Assembly (NCBI GenBank): GCA_037447655.1
Contig: JBBHKE010002886.1
Span: 1 to 30,868, forward strand
Direction of reading: 5' to 3'
Source of the DNA: Zygnema cylindricum
Lineage: Eukaryota; Streptophyta; Zygnematophyceae; Zygnematales; Zygnemataceae
DNA length: 30,868 bases
Below are positions 8,301 through 22,200 of this stretch, piece by piece. Made by a program: the position numbers and the translations under genes. The notes below the pieces were generated by a model. The model made no database searches, was not told where the DNA came from, and was given only the letters and a program-made list of their open reading frames with translations. Each line of letters starts with the position of its first letter. Within the stretch, counting starts at the first letter, position 1.

Positions 8301-11300
8301 TTTCAGTACTGGGAAATAAAAATTGTTTCGTATGTGCCTCAGATCTTCTTTCCAGAGCCGTAAAAGACATTAATTTATTGTTTATGGTTTGGAGGTAACA
8401 TCGATTCAAAGATCTCATGGCCGTCCAGTTTTTCGTTCTGTAGACGGCCAGGATTTCGATCCTTACGCATGCAAAAATTTAAGTAGTGATGGCGGCAGTT
8501 TAGAGCGTTTTTATTGGTTTGCTAAAAGATACAACAGAATGGATTTATTTTAGCGTTTCTCGTCTGGATTTACACTTCGCCGAGTCAACTGCGTGGGAGA
8601 CAGTGTTTGCCACTTCACGCCTGAAAATAGCACTGCAAAAAATACAGAAAAACAACTGATCGTTTGACCCATTAGGAGAATAAAGACAACTTTTCTCCGT
8701 CGGGTGGCGTTAGGAAATGGACGTGGGGCGGACGTCGCACTTGCGGACCAAAAAAACCTATCGCTCCTCCCTCTCTCCCTGCCTCTCTCTCTCCTTTTCT
8801 TCCTCTTCATTTCTCCCTCTCTCTCTCTCCCTCTCTCGCTCCCACGCTTTTCAGGAGGGAGAGGGAGCGGGAAATTTTATCCTCTCTCTCTCTCTCCCTC
8901 TCTCGCTCCCACTCTTCAGGAGGCAGAGGGAGGGGGAAAGTGAGAGGGAGAGAGGGAAAGGTAAAGGGAAGTGGTGAGGGAGACAGAGAAAGATAGGGCG
9001 GGAAATACCGAGAATGAGGGGGAAAGGGAGAGGGAACGTGAGAGAGGGGAGTACTGAGAGGGCAAGAAAAACTGAGAGGGGGAGGGAGAGGAGGGAGAGG
9101 GATGGGACAACCGAGAGAGAGGAGAGGGAAAGTGGGAGGAGAGGGAAAGAGAGAGGGAGAGGAAAAGCCACGTGGTGAGGGAGAGGGAGATGAGACAGTG
9201 AGAGAGTGGGAGAGGGAAGGGAAACCGAGAGGGTGAGGGCGAGGGAGAAAGAGGGGAAAACCGAGAGAGAGAGAGACAGGGAAGGAGATGAAGAGGGAAG
9301 GAAAACTGATGAGAGGGTTAGGAGGGGAAGTCTGAGATAAAGTGGAAAAGAAAAGTGAGAGGAAGAGGGGAGGGAAAGGGAGCGAGAGTGAGAGGGGACA
9401 GGAGAGGAAAAAAAATGAAATTTTCTAGGGGCAGAAAGTGTTAATATGAACATGTTCCATGCCGTACGTTTTGAAAACATTCCTAGAAAAAACTGTGGTT
9501 TTGTCAGAGATTTGAAGCGCCATAGTTCATCAATACTTGACATTTTTGTTTTTATTTACTGGGCCATTATTGTGGTCTAATATTCTCTTGCAAAAAAATT
9601 GATTTTTCATGATGTGTTTCTATGCCAACTTACCATATGTCTCCTGTGTTCAGTCATTTGGTGATAAAATGACGTTTTCTTAAAAATTCACCAAACCCGT
9701 TTTACAAGCCTGATAGGATTTTCTTTGCATTTGTGTATAAGACCCTATTTTCTGGATATGGCGGATTTCGGTATCGTTGAAAACTTGGTTTACAAATGAA
9801 AGTTTCAAAATATTTTGTTTTCTTTATCCATAATTTTGAAGCTCCATATCTCGCGGAACTAAACATTTCGCAATGTTTAATTTTTTGCTTTGGCTCATTA
9901 TTTCCGCTTATCTGCCAAATTATATATTTTCCATGATATGTGTTCGTGTCTATAATCCAAAAGGTTGATTGGGGTTTGATCATTTTGTCATCTAATTTTC
10001 AAAGGCTATAGCCTGGTTAGTTTTTGCGGAAAAATCTGATTTTTTTGTCACCAGTGCTTTAGTGTGTCTTCTATGATGTCACCAAGATTTGGATTTTTTC
10101 CGTAAATACCGACGGAGATACGTCAAGGCGCAAAACAAAACGATTTGCCTAGTGAACCGAAAATTTTGGTTTATTTATGATTGACTCTAGTGTTAACAAT
10201 ATGGTTGATTTTCGGTGTATCTAGGGCCGATTATCTTCAGATTGCAAACTAAAATTACCAAACAGGTTGTTTACTCCAAATGAGGCGGACAACCACATAT
10301 TTTGTACTCAACACTTAAAAATTTGTTCTATAACTTATGTGACAGGATAGAAAATCACAAAAAAAAAAATGTCAAAAGTTTCCGTTGGTCATTAACAAAA
10401 GCTAAACCTCAAAACCTAGTATAGAATTGAACACAAAAATAATTCATATGTTATCCTGGAAAAAAATTAACAAACTGCCACCAAAAAGCTGAACTTTGTT
10501 AGAATGACATGAGACTTTAACAACAATACAGTAACGCATCTTCAACAGGGAAATGGTACCTACCTGGAAAAAAAGAAGAGAACTGTCCATAAAACCATAG
10601 GAAAAGTTGATATAGTGACTAAATATTACAAGGTTTGCAAAGTATGCTAATGCTGGCAAATAAACAGAAAACGGAACACAAGAAAATAATAAATACTTAC
10701 GCAGCTTGAAGGTTTTCGAATTGACTGAAGAACGATGTAGTGAGGTCTCCGGAAATGCTGTTTGATTGAAGGTTCCTGTAACCATTCAACAACTCAGATG
10801 TTCAATGATCATGCATTTTGTTTTATCTTAACACATCAAACCTGAAATGTTTGGCAGAGACAGCACCGAACGTAGAAACTCTAGCTTTTGAAGATCAAAG
10901 AAATAATTGGTCAAGGAGATTTTTGCCTTCCCTTGCAGCATAACCTCCAGTATAGGACCCAAAAGCAGCCCCTCCCTGTGACAGAACAGAGTACATTACA
11001 TTCTCATTTTGTGCGCCCCACAGGTAAATAGAGTTCAATTAGTCCATTATCCAATAGACTGTTTCATTTAACGAATTATTTAGTCCTATGTTAACGCCCA
11101 TTAATTTTTTACGTTCAAGCGTGTGACATCATAAAGTTTATTTCCGAATGAAACCACACCGCATAATTTTCTAAACCAATGCAACTACACTGATATGAGG
11201 AAGCCACGGAAGTGAGGAAAAGGACAAGTTTACAAATAATGTTGCTATAGCGGAAAAGTTTTCAACAAAAACACGATGAAAAACACAAAGTACACTTACA

Positions 11301-14300
11301 AACCAATAAGACTGCCGTTGTATTTTGAAGGAAAGCTTGGGAGCGTTGTCAATTCAATCCCCATTCCACTCAAGTCCCTGCAAAAAAATGTCATCGATAT
11401 CAAGATTAGAAGTAGTTACAACCTTAACATGTAAAACACATGATTTACGAAAGAGCAAAATCACGCATCGTGTCCATGGAGAAAGAGAGAGAGAGAGAAA
11501 AAAAGAAAGAGCGGTGGAGAGGGAGAGAGAGAAAGAGAGAGCGCATATTCTAAATTTCAACAAAATGAGAGGCTTGTTGCCCCAAAATTCTTCCTGATTG
11601 CTGATGAAATAGGGAGAAGGCAGGAGCATGTGCCTTACAATTTTTCAAGATAAGAATCGGGGAGATTTGATGTTACATTACTAAGAAAATTGTTTGCGAG
11701 ATTCCTGCACAGATGAACCTCAATAGCCCCGTGAAAAATGTTACACTGCTGAATGCACGGAAAAAACGTCTGAATAGGTTTGAAAGATGGTTATGAAGTC
11801 GTATTAGAAACTTACAGTTGTTTTAAACTCGTCAAATTTTGCAGTGGTGGCAGAGACCCAGTAAAGCCATTGTCACTCAAATCCCTAAAAAAAATACGGA
11901 AAATCAATATTTATAACATCCATTGTGACATCGAAAAAGCTACAAATTAGGACTTAGACGCAAAGCTGAAGTTTTTCCAATAGAAATGAACATGACAATA
12001 AGTTTTGCCTTGCTACAAGATTCAACATTTCTGCACATAATTGACGAGACTGAACTTGACGAGCCTAACTGTGTATAACACGAACTTTAATAATTAGCCT
12101 TTATTACAAACTGGATGTTTTTTTTTGCCTCGTAGACACAATAACTTACAAAACCTCCAAGATTTTAAGAGTACCGATCTCAGGCGGGAGACTTCCTCTG
12201 AGGCCACACTTGGCCATCCGTCTGGACAAAAAAATAGAAAAAAAAATCAGTTCAAAAATTATTCCAATACGATTCCCTTCATGTCAGGGAGACAGACATG
12301 ATAAACTAAAACATATTTCTTAAACTTTTTTTGCAGGCCTTTGAAAAATCAAAACAAGTTGTTCTGTGGAGACATTGTAGCAAAAAGTGTGAAAGGTTGA
12401 CATTGAGAATAGAAATCAAGTGTTAAAAGGTGAATGTTAAATTACAGACCCATTGGAATAAAGAAATATAATACATAAACAGATTTACTTACAAAACATT
12501 ATTTTGTTGAGCGTCACTTTTGATGCCTCTCCCTCTCCCTCTCCTTCTCCCTCTACCCCCCTACCTCTCCTTCCTCTTTTTTCCCCTTCTCTCCTTCTTT
12601 CTACTATCTCTTCTCTCTCCCACTCTCCAAATTATTTACTGTCTTGTACTGTGACTGGAAAATTCTCTCTCTCTCTCTTTCTATCTCTCTCTCTCTCTCA
12701 CACACTCAAACGACCAGACACCATCCAAACAGGTAGGATTCATCTAAAACAAAACTACGAGTCCCTGTAGCTAAAAAACCTCGTCTCTTGTGTATCCACA
12801 CCCTGAAATGTATGTAGAAAATGGCCCGTACATTAAATTGAGCCTTCCAAACTATAATGCCCATTCAGATAAAACTGAAACCTAACAACATAATTTTCTA
12901 GATCAATGCATCAAAAAGCTACAGAAGCGAAAAATTGCTATGTTTACAAAAAAGATTTTACAAATAACTCGCAAAAGTGATTTAGGTATCTTTACAGAAC
13001 AAGAAAAAAAAATAAAACCCACTTACAAAGCAAGAAGACTTTTATTGTACTTTGATGGAAACGATGGGAGCTTGGTTAATTCTATCCCTATTCCACTCAA
13101 GTCCCTGCAAAAAAATGTCATCGATATCAAGATTAGAAGTAGTTACAACCTTAACATGTAAAACACATGATTTACGAAAGAGCAAAATCACGCATCGTGT
13201 CCATGGAGAAAGAGAGAGAGAGAGAAAAAAAGAAAGAGCGGTGGAGAGGGAGAGAGAGAAAGAGAGAGCGCATATTCTAAATTTCAACAAAATGAGAGGC
13301 TTGTTGCCCCAAAATTCTTCCTGATTGCTGATGAAATAGGGAGAAGGCAGGAGCATGTGCCTTACAATTTTTCAAGATAAGAATCGGGGAGATTTGATGT
13401 TACATTACTAAGAAAATTGTTTGCGAGATTCCTGCACAGATGAACCTCAATAGCCCCGTGAAAAATGTTACACTGCTGAATGCACGGAAAAAACGTCTGA
13501 ATAGGTTTGAAAGATGGTTATGAAGTCGTATTAGAAACTTACAGTTGTTTTAAACTCGTCAAATTTTGCAGTGGTGGCAGAGACCCAGTAAAGCCATTGT
13601 CACTCAAATCCCTAAAAAAAATACGGAAAATCAATATTTATAACATCCATTGTGACATCGAAAAAGCTACAAATTAGGACTTAGACGCAAAGCTGAAGTT
13701 TTTCCAATAGAAATGAACATGACAATAAGTTTTGCCTTGCTACAAGATTCAACATTTCTGCACATAATTGACGAGACTGAACTTGACGAGCCTAACTGTG
13801 TATAACACGAACTTTAATAATTAGCCTTTATTACAAACTGGATGTTTTTTTTTGCCTCGTAGACACAATAACTTACAAAACCTCCAAGATTTTAAGAGTA
13901 CCGATCTCAGGCGGGAGACTTCCTCTGAGGCCACACTTGGCCATCCGTCTGGACAAAAAAATAGAAAAAAAAATCAGTTCAAAAATTATTCCAATACGAT
14001 TCCCTTCATGTCAGGGAGACAGACATGATAAACTAAAACATATTTCTTAAACTTTTTTTGCAGGCCTTTGAAAAATCAAAACAAGTTGTTCTGTGGAGAC
14101 ATTGTAGCAAAAAGTGTGAAAGGTTGACATTGAGAATAGAAATCAAGTGTTAAAAGGTGAATGTTAAATTACAGACCCATTGGAATAAAGAAATATAATA
14201 CATAAACAGATTTACTTACAAAACATTATTTTGTTGTGGGGCAGTTTAGTATAGACATTTGAATCATGTCCCTTCTCTTAATAAAGACTAATAAAGACTT

Positions 14301-17300
14301 CAAGTTTCTACATCTCTCAAGTTTCTCACATACTTACAGTCTTTACCGTCTTTCAAGAAAAGGTGAACAACGCAATTTTTTCAGTCAAATAATTAGGTGT
14401 ACACAATCAAGATGGAGCCCTACAAACTTTGCAATGTCGAGTTCAACTTCCCGACTCCTTCAGGAAAACTTCCAGCGAAGTTGTTTCGACTCAAATCTCT
14501 GGATGTAGAAAGTCATGAAAGTGAAAATCAGTTACAGGTGATTTTTCCAACAAGTTCTTGTTGGTTATATTCTCTGTAACCAATTTTTTCTTTAACACTA
14601 AAATGGCTAATCGACACACTCAAAATTGTTTTTAGCACTAAGCATGTGTTACATGTGGCTCAAAGGTCTTTAAGATCATTCTCTGAACGTATATATGAGT
14701 AGTTATTTTATTCAACCATGTTTTACTCACCATAATGTGAATGAAGGTCAGCCTCGCTGTTTATTGAAATTTAGCTAAATATATAAGCCGTTTTTTACAT
14801 AAAAAAAGAGATTCATTAATCTTGGGTTTTTCATTATAATTGAATCCTCCGGATTTCTCAATGCCTGCTTGGGAGGTCAAAAAGGAAACATATTCTTGAT
14901 TCTGGTACATATCATGGCCTTCAGAAGAACCGGTTAATCTTGGTTTAAATACTCCTAAGTTATCAGTCGCTATATGGGGGCATATAGGGATTCTAGAGAG
15001 ATTCTAGGACAAAATTTTGTTTTTATTAACAAAAGATACAAACATATTATAAACACATAACAAAGTGGTTTTCACTCATCATATTCATTAATACCATTAT
15101 TGACGTGTTATACTTTTAAGAGACTTCACATACAAAAATAAGCAACAATTTAAAAAGACCGTCCAAAAAGTATGTGGCAAAAACATTATTTCTCACATGT
15201 ATTGAACATTTTTCAACTTTATACTGAAAAGTTGAGCGGAAATATTGTATTCGAGACGGTTATCTTGTAACTGGCTGCATGGAAACCATTTGACATTTAA
15301 GAATATGCAAAAACATCAACATAACAATTCTACTAAAAAATTTAAGACTACGTCGCCTAAAAGAAAAAACGAACAAAAAAGTTGCGCCGAAATGCACAAT
15401 TTAAAGCTTGAACAAGAAAAGAAAATAGATCAACATTTTGTCATAATTATTGACATGAAATGATTCTCACAGTTCGGTTTACCAAGGACTCTTTCAAGGA
15501 GTTCCTAAAAAGGTAGATCAGGAATAAACTCGCAACGCATTGCCTCAAAGCACAATCCACACTCTTTCAGAAAACTAAGAATTTGACCAGCAGTACGGCT
15601 TTGGAATTCCCTTCAGAATTTGGAAGAGCTTACATATCAGTGAGCATCGTTAAATTCTCAATTCTTTTGGGAATTTCACCAGTGAAAAAATTGGAATTCA
15701 ACCACCTGTTTCAAAGAAGGCAATATCTGTGTAAGCTCAATATTGAGATACAACCTAGGAGTGTGGCAGAGGTTTGTGCACAAATTGTTGTAAACTTGAA
15801 GCAAGAAGTTGTAAACTTGTAACTTGTAAACTCTGAACTCGAAAAATTGTAAAATGAAAATCTGAATTTCTGACCTTGTAAACCTGTAACCTGTAAACTT
15901 GTGAACTATAAAGCTTGTAACTTGTAAACTTTTAAGTTTGTAACTTGTATACTTATAAAATAGTGTTCTAATAAATTTGTATACTTGTAAATCTATAAAC
16001 TTGTAACAAGTTTCAGGAGGGCCCGTTCACGTTATCAGTACAATTGCATCAGTTCCAAACGACCTTTCGGTTTAAAAGCAGAAAACACAAAACATTCCAC
16101 TTTTAAACCAGCTGTTGTTGATTTACAAGATGCAACATGTCATGTCACTTACAAGATCTTTAAGTTCTCTGCTAAACTGTCTGTAATATTGCCAGACAAT
16201 AAATTGTTGTTAAGCCTCCTGCACCACAAGCAACACAACATCGAAATTTAGGGAAGAAAATGGATCACTTATCCTTCAGCAACCTGACATCAACTAAAGC
16301 TGGTCTCAGCAAAAGTACAAAAACATTCCATACAAATTGAGAAATCTCCTCTAATAAGAGCAATTAGGCTATACAGAAGATGTCACAGGTGACAGATCTC
16401 CCTATAGAATACAGACAATCATTCCATGGACGTTATCAAATCTTTGGAAAGTATATCATACCCGCTTGGGCCCTGAAGTAAATAGAGCAACTATGCTAGA
16501 AACAGCAGAAGGTATCAATAGGAATAAAAAAATTGCTCCCATTCCCACCGCCCTCTCCCTCCCCCTCCCCCCTCCCCCCCCTCCCCCTCCCCCTTCCCCC
16601 TCCTCCCCCTTGCCCTCCCACTCCCCCTCCCGGTCCCCTTCCCTCTCTCTCCCTCTCTCTCCCTCTCTCAAGCAAAGGTTAATTGCATGAAATGTCCATT
16701 CACTTACAAATCAGATATTTTTGAATTTCTTATGCTCGTAGGTATAGTTCCGTTGAGTTGGTTGAAAGACAAATCCCTACTCTCCGATAAGATAACAAAT
16801 TCATAACATGTGAATGACAAAAAAAATGAAGGCAGAAAAATGTTAAGCTAGACATAAAAGCTACTTTTATCCATACCAATTGTTGGCGTTTCGCCACGAC
16901 CCAAATGTCACGAAAAAAAAACACAAATAGAGTGAGGATTGACACGAGAACCATATTAGACCCCGCTTTATGACTTATTTTGTACCCATTTAAACCCATG
17001 GAAGTTTCATTTTCATGGAAGCTGAAAGATGAAACTGTCATAATATATAAACAGGTACACAAATTGATCAAAGAGACGAAAATAAAAGAACAAGTCATGA
17101 AAATAAGAAGATTAGCTTGAAAGCAGAATACAAGAGATAATCCCTAAAAAACAATTGCGGTATTGGGCCAATCTTACATAGAACTTCAGTCATCAAATGG
17201 AGTTGGACAAATAATGTATTTGCATGCTTCCGTAACCCAAATGTACATTTTCAGAACCAAAAACTCAAATTGAAAACGGCAATAGTTTGTGATTCGGATA

Positions 17301-19176
17301 ACAAAGTCACTAATGTTGGAATCCGTCAATAGATATCTTACAAATAAGTTAAACTTGCATTTCCAATGCCCTCCGGTATCTCTCCTGTCAGCGAGTTTCT
17401 ATGAAGATCACTGACGGGAGAGGATAAAAAAAAACCTGAATCATGTTAGATTTTTGTCAAAGGTACCAATTTCTTAGGGGTTAACTTTAAAATCAAATGC
17501 AGCTGTTGTACCATTATCTGTCATATCAAAACACCAGTTTCGAGAATACATTTGATGATTTCTTCGCAATAAAAAAAACAGAAACCAGGTGACTCACAGT
17601 GTAGTGAGTTTTGTCAAATTTGCCATTTTTGGAGGTATTGGTCCTACCAATCCACATTGGGCGCATCTCCTATTCCCATCCAAAGGCGGATAATCAGCTT
17701 AAACTATATTTTATATCTAATTATGGTTTCTTTATAGCTCCATTGGGATGGAGTATTCTAGCAAATAACAATAAAATTCTTCAATGCAAAAACACAGTAC
17801 TTCAATAAATATCAAAGCAAAAACTTCACTACTAGGCGTAAGCGACCCTCGAACCTAGGATTGTATTAACCAATTCAGAAAAGAAAACAACCAAATTAAA
17901 GATTAAATTTCAAGAAGATGGCAATAATATTGTTTAAGTTTATTGTTTAAGGAGTGGTTAAGAATTATAGAAGCCTATAACATCAACACAAAAATAACCA
18001 TGCTAGCTTATCTTACCCATGAAAAATGTTCAATCTAATTATAGAAATACACATTCCTATCCACTATTTTAAAATATAATGAAACCAATAGTGAAACAAA
18101 AAAGCATTTACTAAACAGCCAGAAAAGGCTGCAACCATGGTTATTAGGTTGTGCTCTACTATTATAAAACCCCTTTACATCTTGGTTCCTTACATGAAAA
18201 ATAGCTTTAAGAAAAAATCTTTTGTCGTTCACATAAAAACACTTATGAAATAAGCTTGGAGGAATTTCACAGGAGAGAGTACATTCTTACAAGGTTGTCA
18301 AATTCGTGAGATTGATAAACGTTAAAGGTATATTACCACCAAGGTTATTATAATCCAAGTTCCTGGGGTACATAAATAGACAACCAAATTAGATGAAAAA
18401 TTTAAAATGCACAAATTAAAGCAAAGAAGAGGCCAGTCGTACATAAATTATCCCTTTGAAAGAGTATCTTGACAAATTGGAACAAACAAGTTTCTGAAGA
18501 ACACTACCAGAAAACCAGGTATATTCTAGCACCTGTATGAAGGTATCAGATAAAAAAACTAAAAAATATGTATAAAACCAAGGAATCGATTAGTCATTTG
18601 TTAAAAAATCATTAAAAATTTAAACATGAAGCATGACAAGATCTCACATACATGTAAAACACAAGTAAAACAAGGGAAATCAAGAGCTAATATACAACTA
18701 AAAAGGTTGAATGCTAAATTTTTCATCGATAGCATGCTAGCATGTTGAAAATTTCAGGTTTACGAGAAAAAAGGTTTGAGAGAAGATTAGATGCATACAA
18801 AAAAGTTAACCCGGTAAAGTTACCAAAATAGTCAGGAATGCCGCCTGAATAAATATTGAAACTCGCGTCCCTGCAACATGGTCATCAATGGAGAGAGAGG
18901 GAGGGAGAGAGAGAGGGAAAAAAGAAGAGAGGAAGAGAGAGAGAGACAGAGAAAGGAAGAGAGGGAAGGGAGAGGTGGAGAGAAAGAAAGAGGGGAAAAA
19001 GAAGAGAGTGAGAGAGGGAAGGGAGAGAGGTAGAGGTAGAGAGGAAGAGAGAGGGAGACAGGGAGAGAGGGAGAAAGGGATGGAGAGAGGGAGAGAGGGA
19101 TAGAGGGAGAGAGAGGGATAGAGGGAGAGAGGGAGAGAGAGGGAGTGAGGGAAGGCAGGAGAGAGGGAGAGAGGGA

Positions 19177-19238
<62 letters not shown>

Positions 19239-22200
19239 GAGAGAGAGAAAGAGAGAGGGAGGGAGGGAGGGAGAGAGAGGGAGGGAGGGAGGGGGAGGGA
19301 GGGAGGGAGGGAGGGAGAGAGAGAGGGGGAGGGAGAGAGGGGGAGGGAGAGAGGGGGAGGGAGAGAGAGAGGGAGAGAGAGAGAGAGAGAGAGTGAGGAG
19401 AGTATATATTAGAAAAAGTAACGTAGGACCTAAGAAATCTGTGAGAGTGAGAGTTAGGAATTCGAGAAATAGTTGACAGACTATGCTCAATATGTACCTG
19501 AAATAGCCTGCCAGTGTGACTTAATAAATACAGAGAAAACAACCGTACGGAGGTATCAGTTGCCGTACACCTGAAAGTACCAACAACAATAATTTTGGGA
19601 CATCCGTCACAAGATCTACGGATCAACTAAAGGATCGTGGAGCCATAGTGAAACCCTAATTACATGGAACCACCACTTAAGCAAATGAAAACAACCGCCG
19701 CTAGATTTTTCTGCATCGAATGGATGTTAATGAACGTTGTTTATGTGGAGGGACCATTCAGACGCGGACAGGTGTATGATGTAGATGATCTTGTCGGAAA
19801 TAAGAACCAGTGGCAGTGGAAAATTATATACAAAAGTACGTTTTGGCAGTTACACCGTGAATTGCAATTAGTGTTAATGTTTTTTTCGCCTCTTAAAACA
19901 AATTTCTTTCCGTACACATTTGTTGGATTGTGGATCTGACGGTTGCGATGGAAAGCCAAGATTCTCAGCTTCCGATTGGCGATCTCATATTGAAAATCGT
20001 ACAGATGTGTACGGAGAAAAGATGTTTTATGTGGCATAAAAAACATTAACGCTAATAGCGATTCAAGGTGTAGTTTTTACTGTGAATAGTGTAATATAAT
20101 GATCCGGCCACATATGGAGTTATGGTCCGTAGAAAGGTACAGTACATCAAGCATACTGTGGATCATTATGATTGGCTACATTATGATTGGCTAGTACTAC
20201 AGTAGCAAGTCTGTGAATACAAAATTAACCTTTAGGACTAAAGAGATTTCATAAGCTCTATCTTGTAGGTTTTTCTAAAGTTAAAAGGACCTTTTTACAA
20301 AGAGCATATCTTTGTGATCACTTCTCCTCTTGTTATGAAATTTTGCAAGAGGAAAGAGTAGCAGCAAAACTAGTCTGTGACCAAAGTAGCAGCACTAAAG
20401 TTAAAATTATGACGTGTCAAATAAAAAGCAAAGCCTCAAATGTCCGGCAAACATATTGCCAATCCCTTAAGAAAATTGAGCAAAAAATTTTGATTAGCAC
20501 TAAGGTGATTGGAAGTAAACCAGATCGGATCAAAATGCACAAAACGGAAAAAAAAAAAAAAAAAAAAAAAAAAAACGAAATAAAATTTAAAAGAGTTGGA
20601 ATGTGCTTCAAATTTAAACCTTAACCAATGGCCTCAAACCATCTTAGACTAACAACTCAGTGGGTTTGACTTCCCTGAAATCTGCTTGAAGCTTAAGACT
20701 ATTATATGTAGCAGAACAAAGGACCTATCTCTCAAAAAACAAAGATGTTACAAACAAACACCTGAGAAATCAATAGCTACAAGATAAATGCAGTAATGCA
20801 ATTGATACACGGACGGATTCGGAGAAAAGATAAATTGTCATTCGAATCGAAAAACAATTGTTTTGAATCTGTAAGGATGGTCATAAAATTATGTAATGTA
20901 TACTGTAACACAAAAGTTGTCTCATAAATAATCGAAACTTACAAATATACAAGCTTGTAGAAACTGGAATAATCAGGAAATGATCCTGTTAAACCATTCA
21001 TCTGGATTTGTCTGCAATGTTGCAAACAAAAAAGCCAATAAAATTTTTAATCAAAACTCAAAGAAGAAACAAAATCGGGTTATTTTAAATAATTGTATCA
21101 TCTTGCAGCACCAATGCAGCAAAACCTAGAGAAATTGTCGTACTTTATCAATAATAACAATAATATGACTAATATGGGAAAAAAAATGTTTTATGATGAA
21201 GCTGGTCAAAACGCTGATACATAATAAAACAACAGTGTATTGTGAAATGGTTTGAATACTCACAACGCTTCCAAGTTCCGTAAAGGGCTCAGGGAATCAA
21301 GGGATGTGAGTTTATTGTCTGCCAAATTTCTGTAGGATTACAACATCCAGAAAAACTGAGTGCTATTAAAATATTGGAATTTTGATTTGGAAGTTTCCCT
21401 GTTTTCACTGGCAAACCGTTTAACCTCGTGACATGTGAGACCAGAACACTGAAAGGCATGCTTCAATAAGAGGAGATTATAGAAAACAAGCAAGCCTGTT
21501 AGGAAAATGGAGATAGAAAGATAATAAAGAATTTTCAGTTTCCTCTCATATTGTCCAAGTGGTCAAATGACTCTGGTTTTTCCTAAATATTGAAAAAACG
21601 AACAGAAAGTAAAACAGACGACAAAATTGAGCAGTTCTTATGCATGGAACGTACAAAGTTGTCAGGTTGGAAAGGTTGGTAACATCCGAAGGAATAGACG
21701 TTAAACCGTTGCTTGACAAGTCCCTGAAAAAACATCATTTCACATGCAATGAATACATCATTTCCTCGTTTCGCGGGATGAGGGAAACGTCTCATTATGT
21801 TAAAATGCATTCATAATTGGATTTTACTGTCATAATCAAAAGTATGTATAAGCAATACACCTGCAAACAAAATGGCAATTCCTAAAGGCAATGCAAAAAA
21901 AAAACAAACAAAATTTAGAGCTAGTATACGAGAATGATCACTAAGCATATTTGAAAGAGTAAAACTGTTTCTAGAGATTGATACTCCAGTGCTAAACAAT
22001 GACAATTGACTAACAATATTCAACAATCAAAATTCAATAATCAAAATTCAAGCATCTAAATATCAGTAATAAAAACCTTGTCCTAAATAAGCATACAAAT
22101 TTGCAACAGAGAAGTTTGGTAATTTCTTTATCCAAACATCTGCAAGACTAACTCCTGTTCAGCAAATATACATACAAAAGCTGTAACATTGAAAGTTTGG

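Larger units (their letters stand above)
11363..12509. repeat. 1,147-base duplicated block, copy A
   Basis: By eye identical base for base to 13,090-14,236 at a constant offset of 1,727, including the GA microsatellite at 11,487-11,543. It holds three complete LRR exons, the acceptor end of a fourth, and the donor end of a truncated fifth (CAACAAAATAATGTTTT then GTAAGT). Both edges fall inside LRR exons. Confidence 0.95.
13090..14236. repeat. 1,147-base duplicated block, copy B
   Basis: Identical by eye to 11,363-12,509. Beyond 14,236 the sequence (TGGGGCAGTTTAG) has no similarity to the copy A flank (AGCGTCACTTTTG). Confidence 0.95.

Noticed and set aside
8418-8470. tRNA-like or SINE-like segment (hairpin plus GGATTTCGATCC)
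   Set aside because: The B-box-like word is imperfect, no A box lies at the right distance, and no cloverleaf can be drawn.
8851-9543. Long minus-strand open frame (230 codons), Ser/Leu/Pro-rich
   Set aside because: It is the translation of a GA/CT simple repeat. Similar frames appear in every frame of such blocks.
14397-14579. Plus-strand frame MEPYKLCNVEFNFPTPSGK
   Set aside because: Looks non-random but is short, isolated and unmatched to any family I know. It could be a transposon fragment; not enough to call.
18832-19626. Long minus-strand open frame (264 codons) of SLSLS/PSLP repeats
   Set aside because: Low-complexity product of the polypyrimidine strand. It overlaps a genuine LRR exon only in part and in a different setting.
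19664-19939. 91-codon plus-strand frame starting MEPPLKQMK
   Set aside because: No recognisable family and no supporting splice or regulatory context.
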